Source: Umezawaea sp049997955 (GTDB lineage: Bacteria; Actinomycetota; Actinomycetes; Mycobacteriales; Pseudonocardiaceae). Taken from it: a DNA stretch of 64,000 bases. Below, piece by piece: positions 27,000 through 36,182 of this stretch. The stretch's first letter is position 1. Each line of letters begins with the position of its first letter. The position numbers and the translations under genes were made by a program. The notes below the pieces were generated by a model, which was not told the DNA's origin, ran no database searches, and was given only the letters and a program-made list of their open reading frames with translations. Where the stretch lies: positions 315,507 to 379,506 of the forward strand of contig JAEBDY010000012.1 of the NCBI GenBank assembly GCA_049997955.1, written 5' to 3'.

Positions 27000-28481
27000 T
27001 CAGCTCTGACGCCACTGCTGGTTGGCGCCGCCGGTGCACGGCCAGAGGACGACCGGCGTCCCGAACTCGGTGCCCGAGGCGAGGACGTCGAGGCACAGCC
27101 CGGACTGCCTGCCGACGATCGACAGGTCCCGGTTGACGGTCCACCTCTGGTGCACGGAGCCGTTGCAGTCGAAGATCTCGACGATCGTGCCCTGCTGCGT
27201 GTCCGCCAGGCGGGGCTGGAGGCACTTGGTGCCGTACACCCTCAGCTCGCCCGCCGCGGTGGGCGCCCACTGCTGGTTCGACCCGCCGTTGCAGTCGGAG
27301 ATGGTCGTCGCCGTGGAGTTCTCGATCGCCTTCTGCGGCACGTCCAGGCACTTCTTCGACGCTTCCCCGATGAACGGGGTGGCCGCCACCGGCCTGGCGG
27401 AGGTGGACTGGGGGGTCGAGGGCTTCGACGGGGGTGTGGACGAGGTGCTCGACGGGGAGGTCGAGGCCTCGGACCGCTTGGCGTTGTTGGCGTACAGGAA
27501 CGCGCCGCCGACGGCGGCGGCCAGCACCACCAGTGCGGCGACGAGGCCCGCGGTCGCGCGTCGCCTGTTCCTCCGATCGTCCACAGTGGATGGTGTGAGA
27601 GCGGGGAAGGACGAGGTCACCTGGTCCCGCAGGTCCACGACCACGGTCGGTGTGGGGGCGGTGTTCCTGGCCAGTGCGGCGAGCGACGCCGCCACCTCGG
27701 CCATCGTCGGCCTGGCACTTGGATCCAGGGCGAGCAGCCTGGTCAGCAGCGGGGTGAGCGCCCCGGCGCGTTCCGGTGGGCGGATCGTGCCCGCGGCGGC
27801 GCGGTAGAGCTGGGCGATCGAGTTGTCCGTGAGGCCGAACGGCGGCGTGCCCTCGACGGCGTCGTACAGCGTGGCCCCGAGCGAGAACACGTCCGAGGGG
27901 TAGCCGGCCTCCTGGCCCCTCGCGACCTCGGGGGCGAAGTACGCGGGCGTGCCCGCGTAGTGACCGGTGGCGGTCGCGGACGTGTCGTCCAGCGCGCGGG
28001 AGATGCCGAAGTCGGTGATCTTCACCGCGCCCTCGGCGCCGAGCAGGACGTTGCCCGGCTTGACGTCCCGGTGCACCACCGACGCCTTGTGCGCGGCGGC
28101 CAGCGCGTCCGCCATGTGCTTGCCGACGCGCACGGCGTCGGGGACCGGCAGGGGTCCTCTCTCGGCGAGCACCGCCGCCAGGCTCTTGGACGGCAGGTAC
28201 TCCATGATCAGCCACGGCTGGCCGTCGTGTTCGACCACGTCGTGGACCGTGATCGCGTTGGGGTGGTGCAGCCGTGCGGCGATCCGCGCCTCGCGCTGGG
28301 CCCGCCGACGGGCCTGCTCGATCGCCCTCAGGTCGAGGTGCGAGGGCAGCAGCAGCTCCTTCACGGCGACGACCCGTTCCAGCTTCAGGTCGGTGGCGCG
28401 CCAAACCAGGCCCATGGCGCCCGCGCCGAGCTGGTCGTGCAGCTCGTAGCGCCCGGCGATCCGCTGGTTCTGCACGCTCAC
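27000..28481 (-). CDS. Membrane Ser/Thr protein kinase with ricin-B sensor domain
   Basis: A 493-residue Hanks-type kinase. Residues 10-275 form the kinase domain: glycine loop LGAGAMGLVW, Lys in VAVKELLL, catalytic VVHRDVKPGNVLL, DFG in KITDFGISR. A basic juxtamembrane stretch leads to one transmembrane helix (about 312-334; AGLVAALVVLAAAVGGAFLY), a Ser/Thr/Pro-rich stalk, and an extracellular beta-trefoil (about 370-493) with three QxW motifs (NQQW, HQRW, NQQW) as in ricin-B lectins. The usual PASTA repeats are absent, so it probably senses carbohydrate outside the cell and phosphorylates cytosolic targets. No phosphatase gene lies nearby. Confidence 0.93.
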   Translation of the reverse strand: MSVQNQRIAGRYELHDQLGAGAMGLVWRATDLKLERVVAVKELLLPSHLDLRAIEQARRRAQREARIAARLHHPNAITVHDVVEHDGQPWLIMEYLPSKSLAAVLAERGPLPVPDAVRVGKHMADALAAAHKASVVHRDVKPGNVLLGAEGAVKITDFGISRALDDTSATATGHYAGTPAYFAPEVARGQEAGYPSDVFSLGATLYDAVEGTPPFGLTDNSIAQLYRAAAGTIRPPERAGALTPLLTRLLALDPSARPTMAEVAASLAALARNTAPTPTVVVDLRDQVTSSFPALTPSTVDDRRNRRRATAGLVAALVVLAAAVGGAFLYANNAKRSEASTSPSSTSSTPPSKPSTPQSTSARPVAATPFIGEASKKCLDVPQKAIENSTATTISDCNGGSNQQWAPTAAGELRVYGTKCLQPRLADTQQGTIVEIFDCNGSVHQRWTVNRDLSIVGRQSGLCLDVLASGTEFGTPVVLWPCTGGANQQWRQS

Positions 28482-28714
28482 GTGGGACCCCCGGGAATGG
28501 CGAACGCTGACGGTGGAGCGATGCTAGTGGACCGCGTTCGGGCGACGGTGGGCACCACGCGTCGCGGGAGGACCCGTGCCGTCTCGAATGGACTCCCGTG
28601 GCCGCACCGAAAAAATCCGGAAGAAGTTCCGCGGACCTGTCGATTCGGCGTCCACCCCTTCGACGTAGGGGTAGGGCCGGGCGCACGGAGTCCGGCCGAT
28701 CGGGAGGACACGAC

Positions 28715-29143
28715 ATGACCGCCACGACCGTCGAGCACACCGCCACCGCTCGTTCGCGCAGCCGCCACCTGGTCACCGCCGGCCGGATCGTCCTGGGGCT
28801 GCTGTTCTCCGTCACAGGGCTCAACGGTTTCCTGAACTTCCTGCCCCAGGACCCCGGCGCGATGCCGGACGGGGCGCTCGCGTTCAGCGGGGCGCTGGCG
28901 GCCACCGGGTACGTGCTGCCGTTGACGATGGGGGTTCAGCTGATCTCCGGGATACTGCTGCTGCTCAACCGCTTCGTCCCGCTCGCGCTGGCCCTGCTCG
29001 CGCCCGTCGTGGTCAACATCTTCGCGTTCCACGTCTTCCTCGCGCCGTCGGGCCTGGTCATCGCGATCGTGGTGGCCGCGCTGGAGATCGGTCTCGCCTG
29101 GGCGCACCGGGACGCGTTCCGGCCGATGCTCCGCAGTGCCTGA
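28715..29143 (+). CDS. DoxX-family membrane protein
   Basis: A 142-residue protein with four transmembrane segments of the DoxX type (RIVLGLLFSVTGLNGFLNF, then YVLPLTMGVQLISGILLLL). An RBS (GGGAGG) lies ten bases before ATG 28715. DoxX proteins are linked to thiol or oxidative stress in mycobacteria, but the role here is not known. A bidirectional terminator follows. Confidence 0.88.
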   Translation: MTATTVEHTATARSRSRHLVTAGRIVLGLLFSVTGLNGFLNFLPQDPGAMPDGALAFSGALAATGYVLPLTMGVQLISGILLLLNRFVPLALALLAPVVVNIFAFHVFLAPSGLVIAIVVAALEIGLAWAHRDAFRPMLRSA

Positions 29144-29159
29144 CCACGGTCCTGGGGTC

Positions 29160-29191
29160 GCCTCGACGCGCGCGACGCCGCGCGTCGAGGC
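29160..29191. terminator. Bidirectional hairpin terminator
   Basis: Perfect 13-bp stem (GCCTCGACGCGCG and its complement) with a 6-nt loop between the convergent stops of the DoxX and carboxylesterase genes. Confidence 0.75.
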
Positions 29192-29196
29192 CGTGC

Positions 29197-30381
29197 TCAG
29201 GTCGCGGTGAAGCGGTGGTGGCCGGTCCAGCCGGGATCACCGGTGGTCGCGAACCGCACCCACGCGCCGTGCACGTCGGCCGTCAGCGACGGAGGGACCT
29301 CCGGTCCCAGCAGACCGCGCGGTCCACGCAGTCCGGGCAGGTGGGTCGTGTCGAACACGAACGGCAGTTCCACGCCGTGGCACGCGCCGTACGGCCCGTC
29401 CCGCCAGTCGAACTCGTAGGTCAGGGCTTTCCCGTGCGCTCCGGCGAGGCGACGCGCGCCCGACTCGAACAGCTCGTCGATCGCCGCCGTGCGGGACGGG
29501 TCCTGGTAGAGCCTCGACTCCTCGGTGTTGGTGCCCACCAGCAGGTCGATGTCGTGCGCCACCTCGTGTCCACCCCGCACGACGCCGAACGGCGTCGCGG
29601 CGGCGCGGCCCACCGGGCGGAGCCGCGCGACGGCGTCGACCAGCGCCGCGTCGGGCACCTCCCCGAAAGCCCTTGGCGCGCGGTCGATCCCCAGTGCCGC
29701 CGCGAGTTCCGCGGCGGTGCGCTCCGCGTCCTCGGGAGCCAGTTCGACCAGTCCTCCGCTCTGGCTGATCGCGCGGCGAAACAGACCGCGCGCGGCCGGG
29801 TCGACGACGAGCGCGCCGACGATCATCGCGCCCGCCGACTGCCCGAACAGCGTGACCCGGTCCGGGTCGCCGCCGAAACCCGCGATGTTGTCGCGGACCC
29901 AGCCCAGCGCGGCGAGCACGTCCAGCGCGCCGCGGTTGTCCGGAGCACCGGGCAGGCTGAGCCACCCCGGCGCGCCCAGCCGGTAGTTGAGCGTCACCAG
30001 GACGATCCCGTCGCGGGTGAAGGCGGACCCGTCGTAGACCGCCGCGCCGCCCGTGCCGGACAGGAACCCGCCGCCGTGCACGAACACCATCACCGGCGCC
30101 TTCCCGGTGGTCGACGGCGTCGACACGGTGACCGCCAGGTAGTCGTCGCCGGTCACCCGGTCGAGGCCCATGAGCGGTCCCATGTCCACCTCCCCGAACC
30201 AGCGGCGGTCGGGCGCCGGGGCGGACGGGCCGGGCGTGCTCACGTCCCGCACCCCCGTCCACGGCGCCGGGGGAGCGGGCGCGGCGAACCGGCCGGCGCC
30301 GATCGGCGGTGCGGCGTAGGGGATGCCGTGGAACACGGTGCCCCGGCTCGACACGACACCGGAGGTGGTGGAGACGTTCAC
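29197..30381 (-). CDS. Type-B carboxylesterase (short form)
   Basis: A 394-residue carboxylesterase, shorter than the usual 480-530. It keeps the family opening (VFHGIPYAAPPIGAGRF), the oxyanion-hole motif VFVHGGGFLSG, the nucleophile VTLFGQSAGAM, a likely acid in NTEESRLY and His in GACHGVELPFVFDT. The missing length lies between the Ser and the acid. It starts with GTG overlapping the stop of the upstream metallo-hydrolase gene, so both enzymes are made together. Confidence 0.87.
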   Translation of the reverse strand: MNVSTTSGVVSSRGTVFHGIPYAAPPIGAGRFAAPAPPAPWTGVRDVSTPGPSAPAPDRRWFGEVDMGPLMGLDRVTGDDYLAVTVSTPSTTGKAPVMVFVHGGGFLSGTGGAAVYDGSAFTRDGIVLVTLNYRLGAPGWLSLPGAPDNRGALDVLAALGWVRDNIAGFGGDPDRVTLFGQSAGAMIVGALVVDPAARGLFRRAISQSGGLVELAPEDAERTAAELAAALGIDRAPRAFGEVPDAALVDAVARLRPVGRAAATPFGVVRGGHEVAHDIDLLVGTNTEESRLYQDPSRTAAIDELFESGARRLAGAHGKALTYEFDWRDGPYGACHGVELPFVFDTTHLPGLRGPRGLLGPEVPPSLTADVHGAWVRFATTGDPGWTGHHRFTAT

Positions 30382-31271
30382 GCGAAGGCCGCCCACTCCT
30401 CGATGGCGAACCCGCCGCCGTTCCGGCGGATCTCGGCCGCGCCCGACCCGGGCAGGTGCGCGGGCAGCACGAGCGCGTTGTGGTCGGCCGCCCAGCCGAG
30501 CACCCGACGGCGCGTGGCCGTGGCCTGCGCCTCGTCCTCGTCGAAGCTGGGACAGCGGTCCGGCTCGGCGAACTGCAGGGGGCTGTGCAGCAGGTCGCCC
30601 ACGAACACCGCCCGGTCGGTTCCGGAGGTCAGGGTGATCACCGACGAGCCGGGGGTGTGGCCCGGTGCCGGGTCGATCCGCAGAGCGCCGTCGAGGACGT
30701 GCTCGTCCTCCCAGAGGGTGATCAGCCCCGCCCGGTGCACCGGGGCGACGCTGTCCTCGAACACGTTCTGCATCCTGCGCCCCGACCGGGTCCGGTGCTC
30801 GTTGAGGGGGTTCCAGTAGTCGAAGTCGGCGCGGGACACCAGGTAGCGGGCGTTCGGGAACGTCGGGACCCACTCGGAGCCGTCCAGGTGGGTGTTCCAG
30901 CCGACGTGGTCGCCGTGCAGGTGCGTGCACACGACGACGTCCACGTCCTCGGGCCGCACGCCCGCGCGGGCGAGGTTGCCGAGGAAGTCCGTGTCCAGGT
31001 GCGCGAAGAACGGCATGTACGGCCGTTCCTTGCCGTTGCCGACGCCGGTGTCGACCAGGATCGTCCTCCCCTCGCTGCGCACCAGCCAGGTCTGCATGAC
31101 GGCGTGCACCACGTCCTGCCGGGGGTGCCAGAACTCGGGGGCCAGCCAGCTCTCGTGGGCTTCCCAGACCTCTCGCGGGACGTCCGGGAACATGAACTCG
31201 CGGGGCAGTCCGGCGGGCGGCTGCTCGATGACGCGGGTGATCTCGACGTCGCCGAGGGTGATGGTGTCCAT
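30378..31271 (-). CDS. Metallo-beta-lactamase-fold hydrolase
   Basis: A 297-residue MBL-fold enzyme with the metal motif THLHGDHVGWN (HxHxDH), a later His in APGHTPGSSVITL, an Asp in VFVGDLLHSP and the final His in LPAHLPG. It resembles quorum-quenching or arylsulfatase-like members (AHL-lactonase group). It heads a two-gene operon with the carboxylesterase. The gene is divergent from the LAL regulator at 31345, which may respond to its substrate. Confidence 0.88.
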   Translation of the reverse strand: MDTITLGDVEITRVIEQPPAGLPREFMFPDVPREVWEAHESWLAPEFWHPRQDVVHAVMQTWLVRSEGRTILVDTGVGNGKERPYMPFFAHLDTDFLGNLARAGVRPEDVDVVVCTHLHGDHVGWNTHLDGSEWVPTFPNARYLVSRADFDYWNPLNEHRTRSGRRMQNVFEDSVAPVHRAGLITLWEDEHVLDGALRIDPAPGHTPGSSVITLTSGTDRAVFVGDLLHSPLQFAEPDRCPSFDEDEAQATATRRRVLGWAADHNALVLPAHLPGSGAAEIRRNGGGFAIEEWAAFA

Positions 31272-31344
31272 GTGGTCGAGTGTCGCCGGCCGGGCGCGCC
31301 GGAGGTATCGGTCACGTGACCGCACTCGCCGATACAGTCGGGGT

Positions 31345-33933
31345 GTGCGCGCAGCGGGTCGGGACGTCGAGACCGCCACCGTCCTGGGGCTGACCAGCGG
31401 GGTCTTGGTCGTCACGGGTGAGCCCGGCGCGGGGAAGAGCACGCTGCTCGACCTCGCGGCCGACACCGCGTCGACAGGGCGCAGGGTGCTGCGGGTGACC
31501 GGGGGGCGCAGCGAGTCGACCCTGCCGTTCTCCGGGCTGCACCAACTGCTCCGGCCGGTGCTGGACGAGGTCGACGGGCTGCCCGAACGGCAGCGCTCGG
31601 CCCTGCTCGGCGCGATCGGCCTCGGCACGGGCGCCCCTGACCGGTTGCTCATCGCCGTCGCGGTCCTCGCGCTGCTGTCCGAGCTGGGCGAACGCGTTCC
31701 CGTGCTGGTCGTGGTGGACGACGTGCGGTGGATCGACGGGGGCTCGCGCGATGTGCTCTCGTTCGTCGCCCGGCGCATCGACGACGAGCCGCTCGCGCTG
31801 CTGGTCGGTGCGCGGGACGAGACCGAGTTCCCCGGCTTTCCGCTGGTCGCGCTGGGTCCGCTCGCCCCGCTCGCGGCGGCGGCCCTGCTCGACGCCCAGC
31901 CGTCACCGCCGACCGGGACGCTCCGCGTCCGGGTGCTGGCGCAGGCCGCGGGCAACCCGCTGGCGCTCGTCGAACTGGCCAGGGCGGGCTGCGCGGACGA
32001 CGACATCCTGCCGCTGACCGAGCGGCTCGAACGCGTCTACGCCGCCGACCTCGACCGGCTGCCCGCCGCGACGCGGGAGGCGTTGCTGCTGGTCGCGGCG
32101 GACACGGCCGACCTCATCGCGACCACCCGCGCCGCCGCGCTCGCGCCCGCCGAGGAGGCGGGCCTGGTGCGGCTCACCGGCGGCCGGGTCCGCTTCCGGC
32201 ACCCGCTGGTCCGGTCGGCGATCTACCACTCGGCGCCGCTCGCGGCACGCGATCAGGCGCACCGCACGCTCGCCGACCTGCTTGCGGCCGAGCCCGACCG
32301 GAGCGCCTGGCACCTCGCCGCGGCCACCACCGGGCCCGACGAGCACGTGGCCGCGGCCCTGGAGGCCACCGCGGACCGCGCCCGGCGGAGGGGCGGTCAC
32401 GCCGCGGCGGCGGGCGCGCTCGAACGGGCGGCCGAGCTGAGTCCGTCGCCGGACGACCGGGCCCGGCGGCTGGTACTCGCCGCGGGCGCCGCGGTCCACA
32501 CCGGTCAGGCGCAGTGGGTCGAAGCCCTCGCGACGACGGCGGGCACGCTCACCGACGACCCGTTCCTGCTGGCCACGGCCGCGCTGCGGGTCGGGCAGGT
32601 CCTCACCCTGACCTCGCGGCACGCCGCCGCGATGGCACTGCTGATGCGCGCCGCGGACGAGCCGACCCTGACCGGGCAGGCACTGGCCGCGGCCGCGGTG
32701 ACCAGCTTCTACTCCGGTGACGACCACGACCGCGCGCTGGTGCGCGACAGGTCCGACGGCGACCCCTGGACGTCGGCGGTCGTCGACCCGCACGAGAACC
32801 GGGCGGAACTGGCCGCGCGGATCCCCGAACTGGTCGAGCGGGCGGGGGAGGACCACGGCCTGCTCATGACGCTCGGCGCGATGGCGTGGCTGCTCGACGA
32901 GACGGCGCTCGCCGTGCGGATCTTCGACGACGCGCTGCACCGCTGGCGCGCCGCCGGTCGGATCCCCACCGGCCTCGGCTGCTCGGCGGGCTGGGCCTAC
33001 CTCGACCACGGCCAGTGGGCGCAGGCGCGCCTCGCCGCCGCGGGCGCGGCCGCGCTGTCCGCCGACGCGAACCTCCCGCACCTCACCGCGGCGACCCTGA
33101 CGCTGGAGGCGACCGCCGTCGTCCTCTCCGGCGACACCGCGACGGCCCGCGACCTGGCGGGCCGGGCCCTCGCCACGATCGACCCGTCGACCAGCAGGGC
33201 CGTCGGCGCGCGAGCGCGGTGGGCCCTCGGCATGGCGGCCGTCGCCGACGGCGACCACGTGACGGCGTACGAGCAGTTCCGGCTGCTGTTCACCGCCGAC
33301 GGCGAGCCGGTCCACCACCACTTCTCCTTCGTGGCGCTGGCCGAGCTGACGGCCGCCGCGGTGCGCACCGGCCACGACGCCGACGCCGCCGAGATCCTCC
33401 ACCGCGCCGAGAAGCGCTTGGCGGGCAACACCTCCGCGCGGACGCACGCCCTGCTGCACCGCAGCCGCGCGCTGCTGGAACCCGACGACGCCGAGACCCA
33501 CTTCCGGGAGGCGCTCGGCGACCCGCTCGGCGAGCAGTGGCCGTTCGAACGAGCCCAGGTGCTCCTCGACTACGGGGAATGGCTGCGCCGCCGCCGTCGG
33601 ATCACCGAGGCCCGACCGCGGCTGACCGCGGCCAACGAGGTCTTCCGCCGCCTCGGCGCGCGGCCGTGGCTGGACCGCGCCCAGGGTGAACTGCGAGCGG
33701 CGGGCATCGACTCCGAGCCCGCGGCGCCGGACGCGCTGACCGCGCTCACCCCGCAACAGCAGCAGATCATCCGGCTCGCGGCCCGCGGACTGACCAACCG
33801 GGAGATCGGCGAACGGCTGTTCCTGTCCCCGCGCACGGTCGGCTCGCACCTGTACCGGAGCTTCCCGAAGCTGGGCATCACCGGTCGCGCCCAACTCCGG
33901 GACATCGTCGACGCCGCGGCGACCACCGGCTGA
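31345..33933 (+). CDS. LAL-family LuxR regulator (AAA ATPase + HTH)
   Basis: An 862-residue large ATP-binding LuxR regulator. The N-terminal ATPase has Walker A TGEPGAGKST and Walker B VLVVVDDVRWID. A long helical, TPR-like middle (about 300-780) follows. The C-terminal HTH (about 800-855) reads LTPQQQQIIRLAARGLTNRE then SPRTVGSHLYRSFPKL. I chose GTG 31345 from the conserved start (VRAAGRDVETATVLGL). Such proteins activate degradation or secondary-metabolism operons on binding an inducer with ATP. The divergent MBL hydrolase/esterase pair is the likeliest target. Confidence 0.92.
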   Translation: MRAAGRDVETATVLGLTSGVLVVTGEPGAGKSTLLDLAADTASTGRRVLRVTGGRSESTLPFSGLHQLLRPVLDEVDGLPERQRSALLGAIGLGTGAPDRLLIAVAVLALLSELGERVPVLVVVDDVRWIDGGSRDVLSFVARRIDDEPLALLVGARDETEFPGFPLVALGPLAPLAAAALLDAQPSPPTGTLRVRVLAQAAGNPLALVELARAGCADDDILPLTERLERVYAADLDRLPAATREALLLVAADTADLIATTRAAALAPAEEAGLVRLTGGRVRFRHPLVRSAIYHSAPLAARDQAHRTLADLLAAEPDRSAWHLAAATTGPDEHVAAALEATADRARRRGGHAAAAGALERAAELSPSPDDRARRLVLAAGAAVHTGQAQWVEALATTAGTLTDDPFLLATAALRVGQVLTLTSRHAAAMALLMRAADEPTLTGQALAAAAVTSFYSGDDHDRALVRDRSDGDPWTSAVVDPHENRAELAARIPELVERAGEDHGLLMTLGAMAWLLDETALAVRIFDDALHRWRAAGRIPTGLGCSAGWAYLDHGQWAQARLAAAGAAALSADANLPHLTAATLTLEATAVVLSGDTATARDLAGRALATIDPSTSRAVGARARWALGMAAVADGDHVTAYEQFRLLFTADGEPVHHHFSFVALAELTAAAVRTGHDADAAEILHRAEKRLAGNTSARTHALLHRSRALLEPDDAETHFREALGDPLGEQWPFERAQVLLDYGEWLRRRRRITEARPRLTAANEVFRRLGARPWLDRAQGELRAAGIDSEPAAPDALTALTPQQQQIIRLAARGLTNREIGERLFLSPRTVGSHLYRSFPKLGITGRAQLRDIVDAAATTG

Positions 33934-34042
33934 GGCCGGACCATCCACTTCGAACACCTGCGCCTGCCTTGCCCGACAACGGTTCCGCCCGATCGCCGAG
34001 CTGTCCGCGTGACGGCCGACCGCCGCGTGCCGTCCTCGACGG

Positions 34043-34459
34043 CTAGTGCACGCGAGGGGCGCTGAGCGCGTCCTCGACCGACGAGTGCATGGTGAAGAGC
34101 TGGTCGAGCTGGGCCGAGGAGATCGAGCGCAGCACGGCGCGCGACGAGACGACCAGGCTCATCGGCGTCCCGTTGGCGGCGCCCGCCTGGTGGTTGGCCA
34201 CGAGCACGGACAGGCCGACCGAGGCGAGAAACTTCACGTCGGCGAAGTCGACGACGACGGTGGGGCGCTGCTCGGCGGGCGCCGCGGAAGCCGTGGCGAA
34301 CACGCCGGTCAGGTGCTCGCTCAGCGCCGGGGCCGTGTTCATGTCGATCTCGCCCATCACGTGCACGACCAGCGCGGACCCGCGGTCCTCGGTCACGAGC
34401 CGGAGGGGGGTGCCGTGTTCGGGACCGGAACCGGCGTCCTGCGTGGAGTTGCGTGGCAT
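34043..34459 (-). CDS. STAS-domain anti-sigma-factor antagonist
   Basis: A 138-residue RsbV/SpoIIAA-like protein: VVHVMGEIDMNTAPALSEHL and the switch region VVVDFADVKFLASVGLSVLV. Ser80 in FLASVG occupies the place of the phosphorylated Ser of RsbV, so partner switching by phosphorylation is plausible. It is divergent from an RsbW-like kinase gene. That kinase is the obvious candidate partner. Confidence 0.9.
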   Translation of the reverse strand: MPRNSTQDAGSGPEHGTPLRLVTEDRGSALVVHVMGEIDMNTAPALSEHLTGVFATASAAPAEQRPTVVVDFADVKFLASVGLSVLVANHQAGAANGTPMSLVVSSRAVLRSISSAQLDQLFTMHSSVEDALSAPRVH

Positions 34460-34551
34460 CGGAGTCCTCGTCTCGTGGGCGAACCCAGTCTAGGGGGCGA
34501 CGACCGGCACGGGGGCGTGGCCTTGGCGGGCGCGCCGTCCTAGAGTCTGAC

Positions 34552-34577
34552 GTGTGGTGGGCCATTCGCTCGGGTAG
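34552..34577 (+). promoter_or_regulatory. SigB-like promoter of the RsbW/Asp23 operon
   Basis: GTGT, 16 bases, then GGGTAG, fitting the actinomycete SigB-type consensus GnnT-N14-16-GGGTAY, about 60 bases before the RsbW-like start. Found by eye. Confidence 0.5.
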
Positions 34578-34639
34578 CCCGCACTCGTTGACCACCGCCG
34601 TCGTCGAACCGACCGCGGTAGCACCAGCCGAGGAGTCAG

Positions 34640-35044
34640 GTGAGCACGCCGAGGACCCGTCCGCACCACGAGTTCCGTCTCGACGACCACGAGACGCCGC
34701 CGCTGTCGCAGGTGCGGGCGTGGATCAGGAAGGTCCTGGACGGCCTCGACCCCGATTTCGTCGCGGACACCGAGTTGATCGCCACCGAACTCGCCGCCAA
34801 CGCCTTCGAGCACGCGCGGGGCCCCCGTGCGATCCGCCTGGACCACCGGAGCGCGACCGGGATCGTGCGGGTGGAGGTCGACGACGCCGCACCGGACGTG
34901 CTCCCCAAGCCGGGGACGTCGACGCTGGGCGAGTTCCGCGGACGCGGCCTGGTGCTGGTCAAGTCGCTGGGCGCGGTCTGGGGAGTCGACCGATACGCCG
35001 ACCGCAAGACCGTGTGGGCGGAGATCCCGGTCCCGAACGGCTGA
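34640..35044 (+). CDS. RsbW-like ATP-binding anti-sigma/regulatory kinase
   Basis: A 134-residue HATPase_c_2 protein. The N box (ELIATELAANAFEHA) and a G2-like GRGLVLVKSLG are present; the G1 region reads VDDAAPDVLPKP and lacks the usual DxGxG glycines, so activity may be modified. GTG start eight bases after GAGGAG. Such proteins bind a sigma factor and phosphorylate a STAS antagonist. It precedes, and is probably co-transcribed with, the Asp23 genes. Confidence 0.85.
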   Translation: MSTPRTRPHHEFRLDDHETPPLSQVRAWIRKVLDGLDPDFVADTELIATELAANAFEHARGPRAIRLDHRSATGIVRVEVDDAAPDVLPKPGTSTLGEFRGRGLVLVKSLGAVWGVDRYADRKTVWAEIPVPNG

Positions 35045-35172
35045 CCCGAACGGGGGAGACGCGAGACACACACGATCGGGTCGTGACGATTGGTCCCGCC
35101 GCCGTGTCTGGAGAGAGTGGAAGCAATGCGGCTTCCACCGCAGACCAGCAGACGCGGACCAGAGGAGAAGTC

Positions 35173-35646
35173 ATGACGAACGCGATCCCCACCGCTCCCA
35201 CCCGCCCCGCGGCAGGCCGTGAGGTGGCGAAGACCAGCGCCGGGGCGTCGGCCCCCACGCACGGCTCCACCACCATCGCCGACGTCGTGGTGCAGAAGAT
35301 CGCGGGCCTGGCGACCCGGGAGATCTCCGGCGTCCACGCGCTGGGCGGCGGAGCGGCGCGGGCGTTCAGCGCGATCCGCGAGCGCATCCCCGGCGCGTCG
35401 TCCAGCGCGGGCCAGGGCGTGTCGGTCGAGGTCGGCGAGAAGCAGGCGGCGGTCGACCTCCAGATCCTCGTGGAGTACGGCGTGTCCATCGCCGACCTGT
35501 CCACCGCGGTGCGGCGCAACGTGATCACCTCCGTCGAGCGGATGACCGGCCTGGAGGTCGTCGAGGTCAACATCAACGTCACCGACGTGCACATCCCCAG
35601 CGACGACGAGGGCGACGACACCCCTGACACGGGCCGCGTGCTGTGA
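35173..35646 (+). CDS. Asp23/Gls24 envelope-stress protein
   Basis: A 157-residue Asp23-family protein. After a disordered N terminus of about 30 residues come TTIADVVVQKIAGLATREIS and the conserved VDLQILVEYGVSIADLSTAV, ending VVEVNINVTDVHIPSD. Family members form membrane-associated networks anchored by AmaP and respond to cell-wall or alkaline stress. An AGGAG-type site precedes the ATG. Its stop overlaps the next gene (GTGA). Confidence 0.9.
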   Translation: MTNAIPTAPTRPAAGREVAKTSAGASAPTHGSTTIADVVVQKIAGLATREISGVHALGGGAARAFSAIRERIPGASSSAGQGVSVEVGEKQAAVDLQILVEYGVSIADLSTAVRRNVITSVERMTGLEVVEVNINVTDVHIPSDDEGDDTPDTGRVL

Positions 35647-35975
35647 CCGACGGCGTCGAGGTCGACGCCGACCGCATCGCCGCCGCTGTGCTGGTGAGTC
35701 CGCACGTCGCGGCCCTGCACAGCGGTCGGTTCGGCGAGATCGCCACCTACCTGCCAGGCAGGCGGATCGCGGGCGTCAGGATCCGCCCCGACGGGATCAC
35801 CATCGGCGTCACCGGGCGCTATCCGGCCACCACGGCGGAGATCGCCGCCGCCGTCCGGGCCGCGTTGGGCCCGGTCGACCGGCCGGTGCACGTCCGCATC
35901 GGCGACCTCGCGTTGACACCCGACCTCGTGGCGACGCCCGACTTGGTGTCGATGCCCGACCTCGCCCTCCGCTGA
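35643..35975 (+). CDS. Small Asp23/Gls24-related protein
   Basis: A 110-residue protein of the Asp23 operon. VDADRIAAAVLVSPHVAALH and VRIRPDGITIGVTGRYPATT match the helix-strand start of Asp23 proteins, but the domain is shortened. The C terminus has an imperfect repeat, TPDLVATPDLVSMPDL. Translationally coupled to the upstream asp23 gene by a GTGA overlap. Confidence 0.75.
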   Translation: MTDGVEVDADRIAAAVLVSPHVAALHSGRFGEIATYLPGRRIAGVRIRPDGITIGVTGRYPATTAEIAAAVRAALGPVDRPVHVRIGDLALTPDLVATPDLVSMPDLALR

Positions 35976-36000
35976 CCGATCGGCCCAGCAAGGAGAAACC

Positions 36001-36177
36001 ATGACCCCCACCCAACTCGGTCTGCTGACCGGGATCGTCCTCGGTTCGGCGGCCGCCTTCGGCGGGTTCGGCGCCTTCCTGGTCGTGCTCCTGTTCGGTG
36101 CGGTCGGGCTGCTCGTCGGCCGCGTGCTCGAAGGCAAGCTCGACCTGTCCCAGCTCTCCGGCCGCGACAGGGGCTGA
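36001..36177 (+). CDS. Small DUF2273-like membrane protein
   Basis: A 58-residue membrane protein with two adjacent hydrophobic segments (LLTGIVLGSAAAFGGFGAF and VVLLFGAVGLLVGRVLEG) and a charged C terminus. Small two-helix proteins of this type are standard members of asp23/amaP operons. RBS AAGGAG lies just upstream of ATG 36001. Confidence 0.8.
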   Translation: MTPTQLGLLTGIVLGSAAAFGGFGAFLVVLLFGAVGLLVGRVLEGKLDLSQLSGRDRG

Positions 36178-36182
36178 CCACC

